Made by a program: the position numbers and the translations under genes. From assembly GCF_008704855.1 (NCBI RefSeq), contig NZ_CP023691.1, positions 7,812,001-7,876,000 of the forward strand: a DNA stretch of 64,000 nucleotides. Direction: 5' to 3'. This document shows, piece by piece, positions 44,881 through 53,363 of this stretch. The stretch's first letter is position 1; each line of letters starts with the position of its first letter. The stretch comes from Streptomyces platensis. Lineage in GTDB: Bacteria > Actinomycetota > Actinomycetes > Streptomycetales > Streptomycetaceae. The notes below the pieces were generated by a model. It saw only the letters and a program-made list of their open reading frames with translations. It was not told the DNA's origin and ran no database searches.

Positions 44881-46061
44881 CGGCGCATCCGCCGCCCGCC
44901 GCGCCCCCCGGCGGAAACGAGCCCGGGGGAGTGCCCGCCGGGCGGCGCCCCCGCACCACCACCCGCGACCCCGAAGCCCTCACCCGCCGGCTCACCGCCT
45001 GGCTCGGCACCCGGCTGCCCGGCGCCCGCGCCGTCGCCGCGACCGTCCCGGACTCCAACGGCATGTCCAGCGAGACGCTGCTCTTCGACATCGAGCACCC
45101 CGAGCCGCGGTCCCCCGCGCCCTCGGCCGGGCCGGAGCGGGGAGCGGCTCCCGCCTCCTGCGCACTGCGGCTCGCCGCCGACCCCGCCGCGTACACCGTC
45201 TTCCCGCGCTACGACATGGCCCGGCAATACCGCACCATGCGGCTGGTCGCCACGCACACCGACCTCCCGGTGCCGCGCACCCTCTGGCTGGAGGAGGACC
45301 CGGCCCACCTCGGCGCGCCGTTCTTCGTCATGGCCCGCGCCGACGGCCGCGTCCCCCCGGACGTCATGCCCTATACGTACGAGGGGAATTGGCTGCACGA
45401 CGCCACCGACGCCCAGCGCGACCACCTGGAAACCGCCAGCGTCTCGGTCCTCGCCCGGCTGCACGACCAAGTCCCGCCCGCGGCGGCCGACTTCCTCGCT
45501 ACGCCCGGCACCGGGAGCGCGCTGCACCGGCACGTCGAGACCCAACGGGACTACTACGCCTGGGTCGTTGACGGCCGTCCGCGCTCACCGCTCATCGAGC
45601 GGGGCTTCGCCCGGCTGGCCGACCACTGGCCGTCGGACCCCGGTGAGACCGTGCTGAGCTGGGGCGATGCCCGGATCGGCAATATCGTCTACGACGGGTT
45701 CGAACCGGCCGCCGTCCTCGACTGGGAGATGGCCGCGCTCGGCCCCCGCGAACTCGACCTGGGGTGGATGGTCTATCTCCACCGCTTCTTCCAGGATCTC
45801 GCCGAGGCCGGCGGTCAACGGGGACTGCCCGGCCTCCTGACCCGCGACCGCGTCGAGAGCCGCTATGCCGCACTCACCGGACACCGGCCCCGCGATATGG
45901 ACTTCCACACCCTCTACGCGGCCCTGCGGCACGCCATCGTCATGCTGCGAGTGGCCTATCGCCAGGTCCACTTCGGTGAGATGCCGGTTCCGGCCGACGC
46001 CGATGCGCTGATCCTCCACCGGGAGACGCTGGAGGCGATGATCGAGGGCCGCTACTGGTGA
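44877..46061 (+). CDS. Aminoglycoside-phosphotransferase-like kinase
   Basis: The 394-residue protein has the APH/choline-kinase fold: N-lobe with the YDMARQYRTMRLV region, hinge LGAPFFVMARADGRVPPDVM, and a C-lobe with VLSWGDARIGNIVYDGFEPA and DWEMAALGPRELDLGWM (the Brenner and DFG-like motifs). The usual HGD of the catalytic loop reads SWGDARIGN, with Asp and Asn kept. This is typical of the FadE36-like subgroup tied to acyl-CoA metabolism, not drug resistance. It is translationally coupled to the preceding gene. Confidence 0.8.
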   Translation: MTAHPPPAAPPGGNEPGGVPAGRRPRTTTRDPEALTRRLTAWLGTRLPGARAVAATVPDSNGMSSETLLFDIEHPEPRSPAPSAGPERGAAPASCALRLAADPAAYTVFPRYDMARQYRTMRLVATHTDLPVPRTLWLEEDPAHLGAPFFVMARADGRVPPDVMPYTYEGNWLHDATDAQRDHLETASVSVLARLHDQVPPAAADFLATPGTGSALHRHVETQRDYYAWVVDGRPRSPLIERGFARLADHWPSDPGETVLSWGDARIGNIVYDGFEPAAVLDWEMAALGPRELDLGWMVYLHRFFQDLAEAGGQRGLPGLLTRDRVESRYAALTGHRPRDMDFHTLYAALRHAIVMLRVAYRQVHFGEMPVPADADALILHRETLEAMIEGRYW

Positions 46062-46092
46062 GTGCGGCCCCTCGTGAAGACCCCGAAACCTC

Positions 46093-46509
46093 TCAGGCGC
46101 CCGGACGCATCCCCGGCACCCGGGCCGGGCGGGTGCCGGGCCCGCCGATGTGCGAGAACGGCTGACGGCGCCAGTCCAGGCTCTCCGGGAGCGTCAGCAG
46201 CATCGCCACGTCCTGCTCCTGGGCGTCCAGGGTGTCCTCGGACTCCGGCGCCTCGGACGCCGCCCGGCCGGAGCCCTGGCACACCGTCAGCCCGAAGGGG
46301 TTCCACGGCGAGGCGCACAGGGCGTGCTCCGGCAGCGTGTCCTCGCCCGCCAGCAGCGCGATCGGCTGAAGGCAGTCGGGGCAGGTCACTCGGTAGATCT
46401 CATAGGTGTCGAAAGAGTCGTACGCACCGTCGTCGCCGGAGAGGCCGGCACTGTCGCCCTCCTGGGCGCCGATGTGCGCGGCAGCTGAGTCCTGCTTAAG
46501 GCGTCGCAT
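46093..46509 (-). CDS. Hypothetical protein with a possible zinc knuckle
   Basis: The 138-residue protein is acidic overall and contains VTCPDCLQPIALLAGEDTLP with CASPWNPFGLTVC about 20 residues later, so four cysteines could bind zinc. The C-terminal TRPARVPGMRPGA tail is basic. ATG 46509 (MRRLKQD) has GAGGGGG at proper spacing; ATG 46518 is nearer to it. It diverges from the Lrp gene. No function is recognised; conservation beside the Lrp/amidohydrolase genes would need comparison. Confidence 0.6.
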   Translation of the reverse strand: MRRLKQDSAAAHIGAQEGDSAGLSGDDGAYDSFDTYEIYRVTCPDCLQPIALLAGEDTLPEHALCASPWNPFGLTVCQGSGRAASEAPESEDTLDAQEQDVAMLLTLPESLDWRRQPFSHIGGPGTRPARVPGMRPGA

Positions 46510-46715
46510 GATGTCCATCCCCCTCGGGTGGGCCGGTCGTACCGCTGACTTCCTGTGACGGGCGGTCCCGGCCACCAGCAGCAATTCCCTTCATGCCGCA
46601 CGCATAATCGCCGGCACCCCATCGACACCGGATCACGTGTGTGGCATTGGTCACACGGCCCGGCGTAAAGGTGTCCACGATCCGGCGCGCGGTGCGCACA
46701 CGCGCCCGCGCGCAG

Positions 46716-46721
46716 TAGGTT
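46716..46721 (+). promoter_or_regulatory. Candidate -10 box giving a leaderless Lrp mRNA
   Basis: TAGGTT is a good -10 hexamer that ends only 6 bases before the GTG start at 46728, where no purine-rich ribosome site is seen. Transcription would then begin at or near the start codon. The -35 is not recognisable. Confidence 0.4.
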
Positions 46722-46727
46722 GAGTGC

Positions 46728-47168
46728 GTGGAGGAGTTGGACCGACAAATCGTGGATCTGCTCGTCAAGGACGGGCGGATGAGCTACACCGACCTGGGCA
46801 AGGCCACCGGCCTGTCCACTTCGGCGGTGCACCAGCGGGTGCGCCGCCTGGAGCAGCGCGGTGTCATCCGGGGCTATGCCGCCATCGTGGACCCCGAAGC
46901 GGTGGGCCTGCCGCTCACCGCCTTCATCTCGGTCAAACCCTTCGACCCCAGCGCGCCGGACGATATCGCCGACCGCCTGGCCGAGGTCCCCGAGCTGGAG
47001 GCCTGCCACAGCGTCGCGGGCGATGAGAACTACATCCTCAAGGTGCGGGTCGCCACCCCCTTGGAGCTGGAGCATCTGCTCACCCGTATACGGACCCTCG
47101 CCGGCGTCTCGACCCGCACCACGGTCGTGCTCTCCACGCCCTACGAGGCCCGCCCGCCGCGCATCTGA
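46728..47168 (+). CDS. Lrp/AsnC-family regulator
   Basis: The 146-residue protein has an N-terminal helix-turn-helix (LDRQIVDLLVKDGRMSYTDL, TGLSTSAVHQRVRRLEQRGV) and a C-terminal RAM ligand domain (LTAFISVKPFDPSAPDDIAD and GDENYILKVRV). The length is typical. It is probably a feast/famine-type regulator that binds an amino acid or similar effector. The GTG start fits a leaderless message. The adjacent amidohydrolase is a possible target. Confidence 0.9.
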   Translation: MEELDRQIVDLLVKDGRMSYTDLGKATGLSTSAVHQRVRRLEQRGVIRGYAAIVDPEAVGLPLTAFISVKPFDPSAPDDIADRLAEVPELEACHSVAGDENYILKVRVATPLELEHLLTRIRTLAGVSTRTTVVLSTPYEARPPRI

Positions 47169-47225
47169 CCGGTGATCGCCCCCCTGCGCGCGGCCCGTCC
47201 GCGCACAGGGGCCAAACTGTCCGGT

Positions 47226-48890
47226 ATGAGCGAGCGCATTCCCGATCCGGCCCGACCGCACCCCACCGGCCCGGCACGTCCCCGTACGGTCCTGCTGCGC
47301 GGCGGTGAGGTGCACAGCCCCGCGGACCCCTTCGCCACCGCCATGGTGGTCGAGGGCGACCGCATCGCCTGGGTCGGCGAGGAGGGCGCGGCCGACTCCT
47401 TCGCCGAAGGTGTGGACGAGGTCGTCCCGCTCGACGGCGCGCTCGTCACCCCGGCGTTCACGGACGCACATGTGCACACCACCGCGACCGGGCTCGCGCT
47501 CACCGGCCTCGATCTCTCCGGCGCCGGCACGCTGACCGATGCGCTGGCCCGTATCCGCGCGTACGCGGCCGCGCGGGAGGCGGACCGGATCCTGCTCGGC
47601 CACGGCTGGGACGCCAGCGCCTGGCCGGAGGGCCGCCCGCCGTCCCGTGCCGAACTGGACGCGGCCACCGGCGGCCGGCCGCTCTACCTCACCCGGGTGG
47701 ATGTGCACTCCGCGGTCGTCACGACGGCGCTGCTCGATCTGGTCCCCGGCGTGCGTGAGCTGGCCGGATTCCGGGCCGACGCCCCGCTGACCGGCGACGC
47801 CCACCACGCGGTGCGGCAGGCCGCGTACGCCACCGTCACCCCCGTCCAGCGCGCCGAGGCGCAGGCCGCCGCACTCGCCCGCGCCGCCTCGCTCGGCATC
47901 GGCAGCATCCACGAGTGCGCCGGCCCGGACATCTCCGGCGAGGACGACTTCACCGCACTGCTCGCCCTGGCCCGGGAGGGCAACGCCCCGCGCGTCGTCG
48001 GCTACTGGGCCGAGCTGATCACGTCCGCAAAGGACGCGGAGCGGATCCGGGAACTCGGCGCCATCGGCGCTGCCGGCGACCTCTTCGCCGATGGCTCGCT
48101 CGGCTCGCACACCGCGCATCTGCACGCCCCGTACACGGACGCCGGGCACACCGGCGCCGGGCACCTCGACGCCGAAGCCGTCGCCGCCCATGTCGCCGCC
48201 TGCACCGAGGCCGGACTCCAGGCCGGCTTCCACGCCATCGGTGACGCGGCCCTGACCGGCGTCGTCGACGGCGTACGGGCCGCCGCCGAGCGCATCGGCC
48301 TCGACCGGATCCGGGCCGCCCGGCACCGCGTCGAGCACGCCGAAATGCTCACCGAGCAGACCATCGCCGGCTTCGCCGACCTGGCCCTGACCGCCTCCGT
48401 CCAGCCCGCCTTCGACGCGGCGTGGGGCGGCGCGGAGGGCATGTACGCCGCCCGGCTCGGCGCCGACCGGGCCCGCACCCTCAACCCGTACGCCGCGCTG
48501 CTCAAGGCCGGGGTCCCGCTGGCCCTCGGCTCCGACAGCCCGGTCACCCCGCTCGACCCCTGGGGCACCGTGCGGGCCGCCGTCTTCCACCGCACCCGCG
48601 CCCATGGCATCTCCGCCCGCGCCGCGTTCACCGCCCACACCCGCGGCGGCTGGCGCGCCATCGGCCGGGACGACGCGGGCGTCCTGGTGCCCGGCGCGCC
48701 CGCGGACTACGCGGTCTGGCGCACCGGCGAACTGCTCGTCCAGGCGCCCGACGAGCGGGTGGAGCGCTGGTCCACCGACCCCCGCTCCGGCACCCCCGGC
48801 CTGCCCGATCTCACTCCCGGCAACGACCTCCCGGTGTGCCTGCGCACGGTCGTCGGCGGGCGGACGGTCTTCGGGCCGCCGAACGAGTGA
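47226..48890 (+). CDS. YtcJ-like metal-dependent amidohydrolase
   Basis: The 554-residue protein begins its conserved part with VLLRGGEVHSPADPFATAMV and has the metal motif TPAFTDAHVHT (HxH), GFHAIGDAALTGVVDG, RHRVEHAEML and GSDSPVTPLDPW near the end. This is the YtcJ/exoenzyme-regulatory-protein family of amidohydrolases with an imidazolonepropionase-like flank domain. The substrate is unknown. ATG 47226 precedes a short Pro-rich leader. It follows the Lrp gene by 57 bp on the same strand and may be controlled by it. Confidence 0.88.
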   Translation: MSERIPDPARPHPTGPARPRTVLLRGGEVHSPADPFATAMVVEGDRIAWVGEEGAADSFAEGVDEVVPLDGALVTPAFTDAHVHTTATGLALTGLDLSGAGTLTDALARIRAYAAAREADRILLGHGWDASAWPEGRPPSRAELDAATGGRPLYLTRVDVHSAVVTTALLDLVPGVRELAGFRADAPLTGDAHHAVRQAAYATVTPVQRAEAQAAALARAASLGIGSIHECAGPDISGEDDFTALLALAREGNAPRVVGYWAELITSAKDAERIRELGAIGAAGDLFADGSLGSHTAHLHAPYTDAGHTGAGHLDAEAVAAHVAACTEAGLQAGFHAIGDAALTGVVDGVRAAAERIGLDRIRAARHRVEHAEMLTEQTIAGFADLALTASVQPAFDAAWGGAEGMYAARLGADRARTLNPYAALLKAGVPLALGSDSPVTPLDPWGTVRAAVFHRTRAHGISARAAFTAHTRGGWRAIGRDDAGVLVPGAPADYAVWRTGELLVQAPDERVERWSTDPRSGTPGLPDLTPGNDLPVCLRTVVGGRTVFGPPNE

Positions 48891-49417
48891 CATCACGCAG
48901 GCAGGTGCCACCACGGACCGTGCTTGCTGCTCCTTGGCCCACACGCGGGCGCTCGCGGCTGACCTGGGGCGACGCGAAAACGACGCAGGCGGAGCACCTG
49001 TTGACAGCAGGCGGTCGGCGGCCGGTAGGTTCGGCCGAGTCCACCACAGGACGTCCGACCGGTAGATCTCCGCGCAGTCGTCGAACGCAGCTGGGCCATG
49101 GGGCGGTGCGCCACTGGGGCACTCCGCCACTGGGAGCCAGGTCCAGGACCCGCGACACGGGGCGACGGAAGGTTTCGGCCGGCCGGCGGGTGCGACCCGG
49201 GTGGGGCCCGGACGCTCAGTAGACAACGGCTCTCGGTCGACCCGCAGCCAGCGGGTCCCAGGTCGGCCCGAAGGGCGCCGGGCCCCTATCCGCACCGCAC
49301 CGCATCTCTGCGCCCTCCCCGGACGCCCCTTGACGTTTTGTGCACCCCGCATCCGTAACCCCGGCCTCCCGATGTACGGTCAGCTCACCACCACGACCTG
49401 CAGGAAGGCTCGCGACC
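48891..49417. other. Spacer upstream of lnt with possible promoters
   Basis: No gene was seen in 527 bases. TTGACA at 49001-49006 is followed after 19 bp by TAGGTT (49026-49031), a plausible but long-spaced HrdB-type promoter. TTGACG at 49330 also has an AT-richer stretch about 18-20 bp downstream. Either could serve the lnt-ppm operon. Confidence 0.4.
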
Positions 49418-51094
49418 GTGCCATCGGGCTCCGACACCACCGAAGAAGCCGTCAGCGGCAGCACGCCCGACGGCCCGGTGCTCCCCGCCGGGACGGACTC
49501 CCCGGCCGCCGCGCCCGCCCGCCCCGGACGTGCCCGGCGGCTCGCCGCACTGGCCCGCCGTGAGGCGCCGCGCACCGGCCTCGCGGTCGTCGCCGGTCTC
49601 GTGCTCGGACTCGCCTTCCCGCCGTACGACCTGTGGCCGCTGTCCCTGGTGTCCGTCGCCGCGCTGTCGCTGCTGACCCGCGGCCGGACCGCCCGCCAGG
49701 GCGCCTGGACGGGCTTCGCGTTCGGGCTGCCGTTCTTCCTGATCCTGCTGAAGTGGCTGCACGTCGTCGGCTGGGACGCGGTGGTGGGCCTCTCGATCGC
49801 CGAGGCGTTCTTCGTCGCGCTGCTGGGCGCGGCGCTCGCCGTCACCTCCCGGCTGCCGGTCTGGCCGGTGTGGACCGCCTGTCTGTGGGTCGCCGAGGAG
49901 TGGGCCCGCGACCGGCTGCCGCTCGGTGGCTTCCCGTGGGGCCGGCTGGCGTTCGCCAACACCGGTTCGCCGTTCACCCCGCTCGCCGCGCTCGGCGGCG
50001 CCCCGCTGGTGACCTTCGCCGTCGCGCTGGCCGGGGCCCTGCTCGCCGCCTGCGCCGCCACCCTCTGGGGGCTGCGCGGGAACGGGTCGCTGCGCCGGGC
50101 CGTGCCGGCCGTGGAGGCCTTCGGACTCGCCGCCGCGATCACCGCGGCCGGTGTGCTGGTGCCCGTGCCCACCAAGGCCGATGACACCGTTGACATCGCT
50201 GTCGTCCAGGGCAACGTCCAGTCACCCGGTATGGACTTCCTGGGCCGCCCCATGATGATCACCGACAACCACGCCACCGCCACCGAGAAGCTCGCCGCGG
50301 ACGTCAAGGCCGGCCGGGTCAGGAAGCCGGACCTGGTCATCTGGCCGGAGAACTCCTCCGACCTCGATCCGTTCAAGTACCCGCAGGCGTACGACCGGAT
50401 CGACGAGGCCGTGAAGGCCGTCAACGTGCCCGTCCTCGTGGGCGCCCTGGTGGATCACCCCACCAAGGAGGGCTATGTCTTCAACGAGGGCATCGTCTGG
50501 GATCCGAAGAAGGGGCCGGGCGCCTCCTACACCAAGCAGCACCCGGTGCCGTTCGGTGAGTTTGTGCCGTTCAAGGAGCAGCTCAGCAAGATCATCACGC
50601 GGTTCCAGCGGGTGACCCGCAACTTCTACCCCGGCGACCACACCGGCGTGCTCAAGGTCGGCCCCGCCCGGCTCGGCGACGTCATCTGCTTCGAGGTCGC
50701 CTACGACCAGATCGTCCACGACACCGTCAACGCCGGCGCCCGCGCCCTGGTCATCCAGACCAACAACGCCACCTACGGCCGCACCGGCCAGCCCGAGCAG
50801 CAGCTGGCGATGTCCAAGCTGCGCGCCGTCGAACACGGCCGCGCCGTGGTCACCGCCGCCACCAGCGGAATCAGCGCGGTCGTCGCCCCCGACGGCACGA
50901 TCACCCACCGGATCCCCGAGTTCACCCAGGGCGTGGTCTCCGCGCGGATCCCGCTGCGGGACGAAACGACGCTCGCCGACCGCGTCGGCGCCGCTCCGGA
51001 GTGGGCGCTCGCTATCGTGGGCCTCCTCTCCTGCGCCGCCGCGGCAGTCATCGGCCGGCGTGGGCGTACGAAGGACGAGAAGGGGCAGCAGTGA
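49418..51094 (+). CDS. lnt: Apolipoprotein N-acyltransferase
   Basis: The 558-residue protein has about six N-terminal membrane helices and a C-terminal nitrilase domain (from DIAVVQGNVQSP). The catalytic triad parts are visible: Glu in DLVIWPENSSDL or PFGEFVPF, a Lys region in GASYTKQHPVPFGE, and Cys in LGDVICFEVAYDQ. It adds a third acyl chain to mature lipoproteins. GTG 49418 is preceded by CAGGAAGG. It overlaps the mannosyltransferase gene by GTGA, the Lnt-Ppm pairing known from actinobacteria, where the two activities work as a complex or fusion. Confidence 0.92.
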   Translation: MPSGSDTTEEAVSGSTPDGPVLPAGTDSPAAAPARPGRARRLAALARREAPRTGLAVVAGLVLGLAFPPYDLWPLSLVSVAALSLLTRGRTARQGAWTGFAFGLPFFLILLKWLHVVGWDAVVGLSIAEAFFVALLGAALAVTSRLPVWPVWTACLWVAEEWARDRLPLGGFPWGRLAFANTGSPFTPLAALGGAPLVTFAVALAGALLAACAATLWGLRGNGSLRRAVPAVEAFGLAAAITAAGVLVPVPTKADDTVDIAVVQGNVQSPGMDFLGRPMMITDNHATATEKLAADVKAGRVRKPDLVIWPENSSDLDPFKYPQAYDRIDEAVKAVNVPVLVGALVDHPTKEGYVFNEGIVWDPKKGPGASYTKQHPVPFGEFVPFKEQLSKIITRFQRVTRNFYPGDHTGVLKVGPARLGDVICFEVAYDQIVHDTVNAGARALVIQTNNATYGRTGQPEQQLAMSKLRAVEHGRAVVTAATSGISAVVAPDGTITHRIPEFTQGVVSARIPLRDETTLADRVGAAPEWALAIVGLLSCAAAAVIGRRGRTKDEKGQQ

Positions 51095-51846
51095 CAGACG
51101 GTCAGCGGCAGTACGGTCCGCTCGGCACCACCTTGGTGATCATTCCGACGTACAACGAGGCGGAGAACATCAAGCCGATCGTCTCGCGGGTGCGGTCCGC
51201 CGTCCCCGAGGCCCATGTCCTGGTCGCGGACGACAACAGCCCCGACGGCACCGGCAAGCTGGCCGATGAGCTGGCAGCCGAGGACGACCAGATCCACGTC
51301 CTGCACCGCAAGGGCAAGGAAGGCCTCGGCGCCGCCTATCTCGCGGGCTTCCGGTGGGGCATCGACAACGGCTACGGCGTGCTGGTCGAGATGGACGCCG
51401 ACGGTTCGCACCAGCCCGAGGAACTGCCCCGGCTGCTCACCGCCCTCAAGGGAGCCGATCTCGTCCTCGGCTCGCGCTGGGTGCCCGGCGGCCGTACCGT
51501 CAACTGGCCCAAGTACCGCCAGCTGATCTCCCGCGGCGGCAGCACCTACTCCCGGCTGGCGCTGGATCTGCCGCTGCGCGACGTCACCGGTGGCTTCCGG
51601 GCCTTTCGCGCGCAGGCCCTCAAGGGGCTGGGCCTGGACGATGTCGCCTCCCAGGGCTACTGCTTCCAGGTCGACCTCGCCCGCCGCGCCGTGCAGGCCG
51701 GCTATCACGTCGTCGAGGTCCCGATCACCTTCGTCGAGCGTGAGTACGGCGACAGCAAGATGAGCCGCGACATCGTCGTGGAGGCGCTGTGGCGCGTCAC
51801 GGCCTGGGGCGTCGGCTCACGGGTGGACAAGCTCCGCGGCCGCTGA
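51091..51846 (+). CDS. ppm: Polyprenol-phosphate-mannose synthase
   Basis: The 251-residue GT2 enzyme has LVIIPTYNEAENIKPIV at the N-terminus, DDNSPDGTGKLADEL and VEMDADGSHQPEELPRLL (DxD), RWVPGGRTVNWPKYRQLISR and DVTGGFRAF. It makes polyprenyl-phosphate-mannose from GDP-mannose, the donor for Pmt-type protein O-mannosylation and other GT-C enzymes. The GTG start overlaps the lnt stop. It has no C-terminal membrane domain, like Streptomyces Ppm and unlike the mycobacterial fusion with Lnt. Confidence 0.93.
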   Translation: MTDGQRQYGPLGTTLVIIPTYNEAENIKPIVSRVRSAVPEAHVLVADDNSPDGTGKLADELAAEDDQIHVLHRKGKEGLGAAYLAGFRWGIDNGYGVLVEMDADGSHQPEELPRLLTALKGADLVLGSRWVPGGRTVNWPKYRQLISRGGSTYSRLALDLPLRDVTGGFRAFRAQALKGLGLDDVASQGYCFQVDLARRAVQAGYHVVEVPITFVEREYGDSKMSRDIVVEALWRVTAWGVGSRVDKLRGR

Positions 51847-51936
51847 CGCCCGGCCCGCCACCGCCCGGCCGCCGGGAGTTGATCTCTCCGGCGACCCTTG
51901 GGAAAAGCGGCCGGACGGGCCAGGCACACTTGAGGC

Positions 51937-52551
51937 ATGACGTTCGGAGCCACGCCATCGCCGAGTCCCCGCCCGCCCCAGCGTTCGCGCGCCCGAAGGT
52001 TCGTCCCCTTGGGCATCGCCGCCTGGATGGTGCTGGAGATCTGGCTGCTGACCGTCGTCGCCGGTGCCACCAACGGCCTGACGGTGCTGCTTCTGCTGGT
52101 CGCCGGTGTGATCGTCGGCGGTTATGTGACCAAGCGGGCCGGCCGTCGCGCCTGGCGGAACCTCACCGAGAGCTTTCAGACCGCCGGCGATCCGGCCGCG
52201 TCCGGCAACTCCCCGGCCGGTAACTCCTCGTCCGGCAACGGCAGATCCGGCAACGACAAGTCGGGCAGCGGCAATACGCTCCCCATGGTCGGCGGGCTGC
52301 TGCTGATGCTGCCGGGACTGGTGTCCGACGCCCTGGGGCTGCTCTGCCTCTTCCCGCCGACCGGGAAGCTGATGCAGCGCCGCGCCGAGAAGCTGCTGTC
52401 CCGGCGGGCCGGCTACGCCCCGGGCTCGTTCGGTGACGCGTTCCAGCAGGCCCGGATGCACCGGCCGGACGGCAAGGTCGTCCAGGGCGAGGTCATCCGC
52501 GACGACGAGCCACCGGCCCCGCGCCGCCAGGATCCGCCGCTGACCGGCTGA
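51937..52551 (+). CDS. fxsA: FxsA-family membrane protein
   Basis: The 204-residue protein has two N-terminal helices (IAAWMVLEIWLLTVVAGA; LLLLVAGVIVGGYV) and a third in LPMVGGLLLMLPGLVSDALG, as in FxsA. Between helices 2 and 3 is a Ser/Gly/Asn low-complexity insert (SGNSPAGNSSSGNGRSGNDK) not seen in E. coli FxsA. The stop codon is inside an 8-bp tandem repeat. FxsA relieves phage exclusion by F plasmid in E. coli; its role in streptomycetes is unknown. Confidence 0.85.
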   Translation: MTFGATPSPSPRPPQRSRARRFVPLGIAAWMVLEIWLLTVVAGATNGLTVLLLLVAGVIVGGYVTKRAGRRAWRNLTESFQTAGDPAASGNSPAGNSSSGNGRSGNDKSGSGNTLPMVGGLLLMLPGLVSDALGLLCLFPPTGKLMQRRAEKLLSRRAGYAPGSFGDAFQQARMHRPDGKVVQGEVIRDDEPPAPRRQDPPLTG

Positions 52552-52580
52552 CCGGCTGACCGGCTGACCGGCTGACCGGC
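52541..52580 (+). repeat. Five tandem copies of an octanucleotide over the fxsA stop
   Basis: TGACCGGC repeats five times in perfect array, followed by TGAGCG. The fxsA stop codon is the TGA of the second unit (52549-52551). As the unit is not a multiple of three, copy-number change upstream of the stop would alter the C-terminus. Confidence 0.9.
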
Positions 52581-52616
52581 TGAGCGCGTCGGGGCCCGGC
52601 CGCGGAGACGACAAAA

Positions 52617-52649
52617 GCCGGGGCCACTGCGTGATGCAGTGGCCCCGGC
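52617..52649. terminator. Bidirectional terminator between fxsA and rbpA
   Basis: GCCGGGGCCACTGC and GCAGTGGCCCCGGC form a 14-bp perfect stem with a 5-base loop between convergent genes. ACAAAA precedes it, giving a U-run for minus-strand transcripts. Confidence 0.85.
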
Positions 52650-52680
52650 CCTTGCGTACTTGCTTGGCGCAGGTCCGTTG

Positions 52681-53058
52681 TCAGGCGGACTTGCGGTTGC
52701 TGTCGCGCGGATGCACGGCGATGTTCATGGTGCCGGAGCGCAGGACGGCCAGCCTTTCGGCCAGCACCTCCTCGAGCTCCTCGCGGGTGCGTCGCTCCAT
52801 GAGCATGTCCCAGTGCGTACGCGCGGGCTTACCCTTCTTCTCCTCGGGGCCGTCGCCATCCACCAGAAGAGAGGGTGCACCGCATACCTTGCACTCCCAC
52901 TCCGGCGGAATCTCGGCCTCAACCGAGAACGGCATCTCGAATCGATGTCCGTTCTGGCATGCGTACTCCACCGCCTGGCGCGGGGCCAGGTCGATGCCGC
53001 GGTCGGTCTCGTAGCTGGTCACCACGAGTCGCGTGCCGCGGAGAGCTCGCTCACTCAT
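52681..53058 (-). CDS. rbpA: RNA polymerase-binding protein RbpA
   Basis: The 125-residue protein starts MSERALRGTRLVVTSYETDR, has a zinc-type core (ACQNGHRFEMPFSVEAEIP then CKVCG) and a C-terminal sigma-interaction helix (THWDMLMERRTREELEEVLA). RbpA binds RNA polymerase and principal sigma factor to aid promoter opening and affects rifampicin tolerance. The ATG is at 53058. A SigR-type promoter lies 60-90 bp upstream, agreeing with the known disulphide-stress control of rbpA in S. coelicolor. Confidence 0.97.
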   Translation of the reverse strand: MSERALRGTRLVVTSYETDRGIDLAPRQAVEYACQNGHRFEMPFSVEAEIPPEWECKVCGAPSLLVDGDGPEEKKGKPARTHWDMLMERRTREELEEVLAERLAVLRSGTMNIAVHPRDSNRKSA

Positions 53059-53118
53059 GAATCGTGCCTCCCGGGCTTGTCGCCCACAGGACAGGTGTCG
53101 CTGTCGTCGTCATCCGGT

Positions 53119-53146
53119 CAACGTCCGGTCGGCGGTGAAGATTCCC
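53119..53146 (-). promoter_or_regulatory. SigR-type promoter of rbpA
   Basis: On the minus strand GGGAAT (53146-53141) is followed after 18 bp by GTTG (53122-53119). This matches the sigma-R consensus GGGAAT-N18-GTT for thiol-oxidative stress genes. Confidence 0.75.
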
Positions 53147-53259
53147 GAATTCGGGATATGAGCCCACCCGTCGCCCACCACCGCCATTGACGGAGGCGCT
53201 GTGCGCCGCTGCCTACCTTCGTGCCGCCCCTTGTTGTACCCACCGGCGCCCGGTTTGTC

Positions 53260-53277
53260 ACATCTGGCAGCAGATGT
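53260..53277. promoter_or_regulatory. Inverted repeat upstream of rbpA
   Basis: ACATCTG-GCAG-CAGATGT is a perfect 7-bp-arm palindrome about 200 bp before rbpA. On the minus strand it precedes TACAAC, a candidate -10, so it may be an operator of a second, housekeeping promoter. The spacer 53059-53363 holds no gene. Confidence 0.35.
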
Positions 53278-53363
53278 CACCCAGCGCCTGCCATGCTTGA
53301 GCGCGCAGTAACGGTCCGCCTGGTGAGCCAAAGGCGTACACTACCGCCCCGCACCCCCGGAGG

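Noticed and set aside
44877..46061. Aminoglycoside resistance gene
   Set aside because: The fold is APH-like, but the catalytic-loop form and the acyl-CoA dehydrogenase context fit a metabolic kinase.
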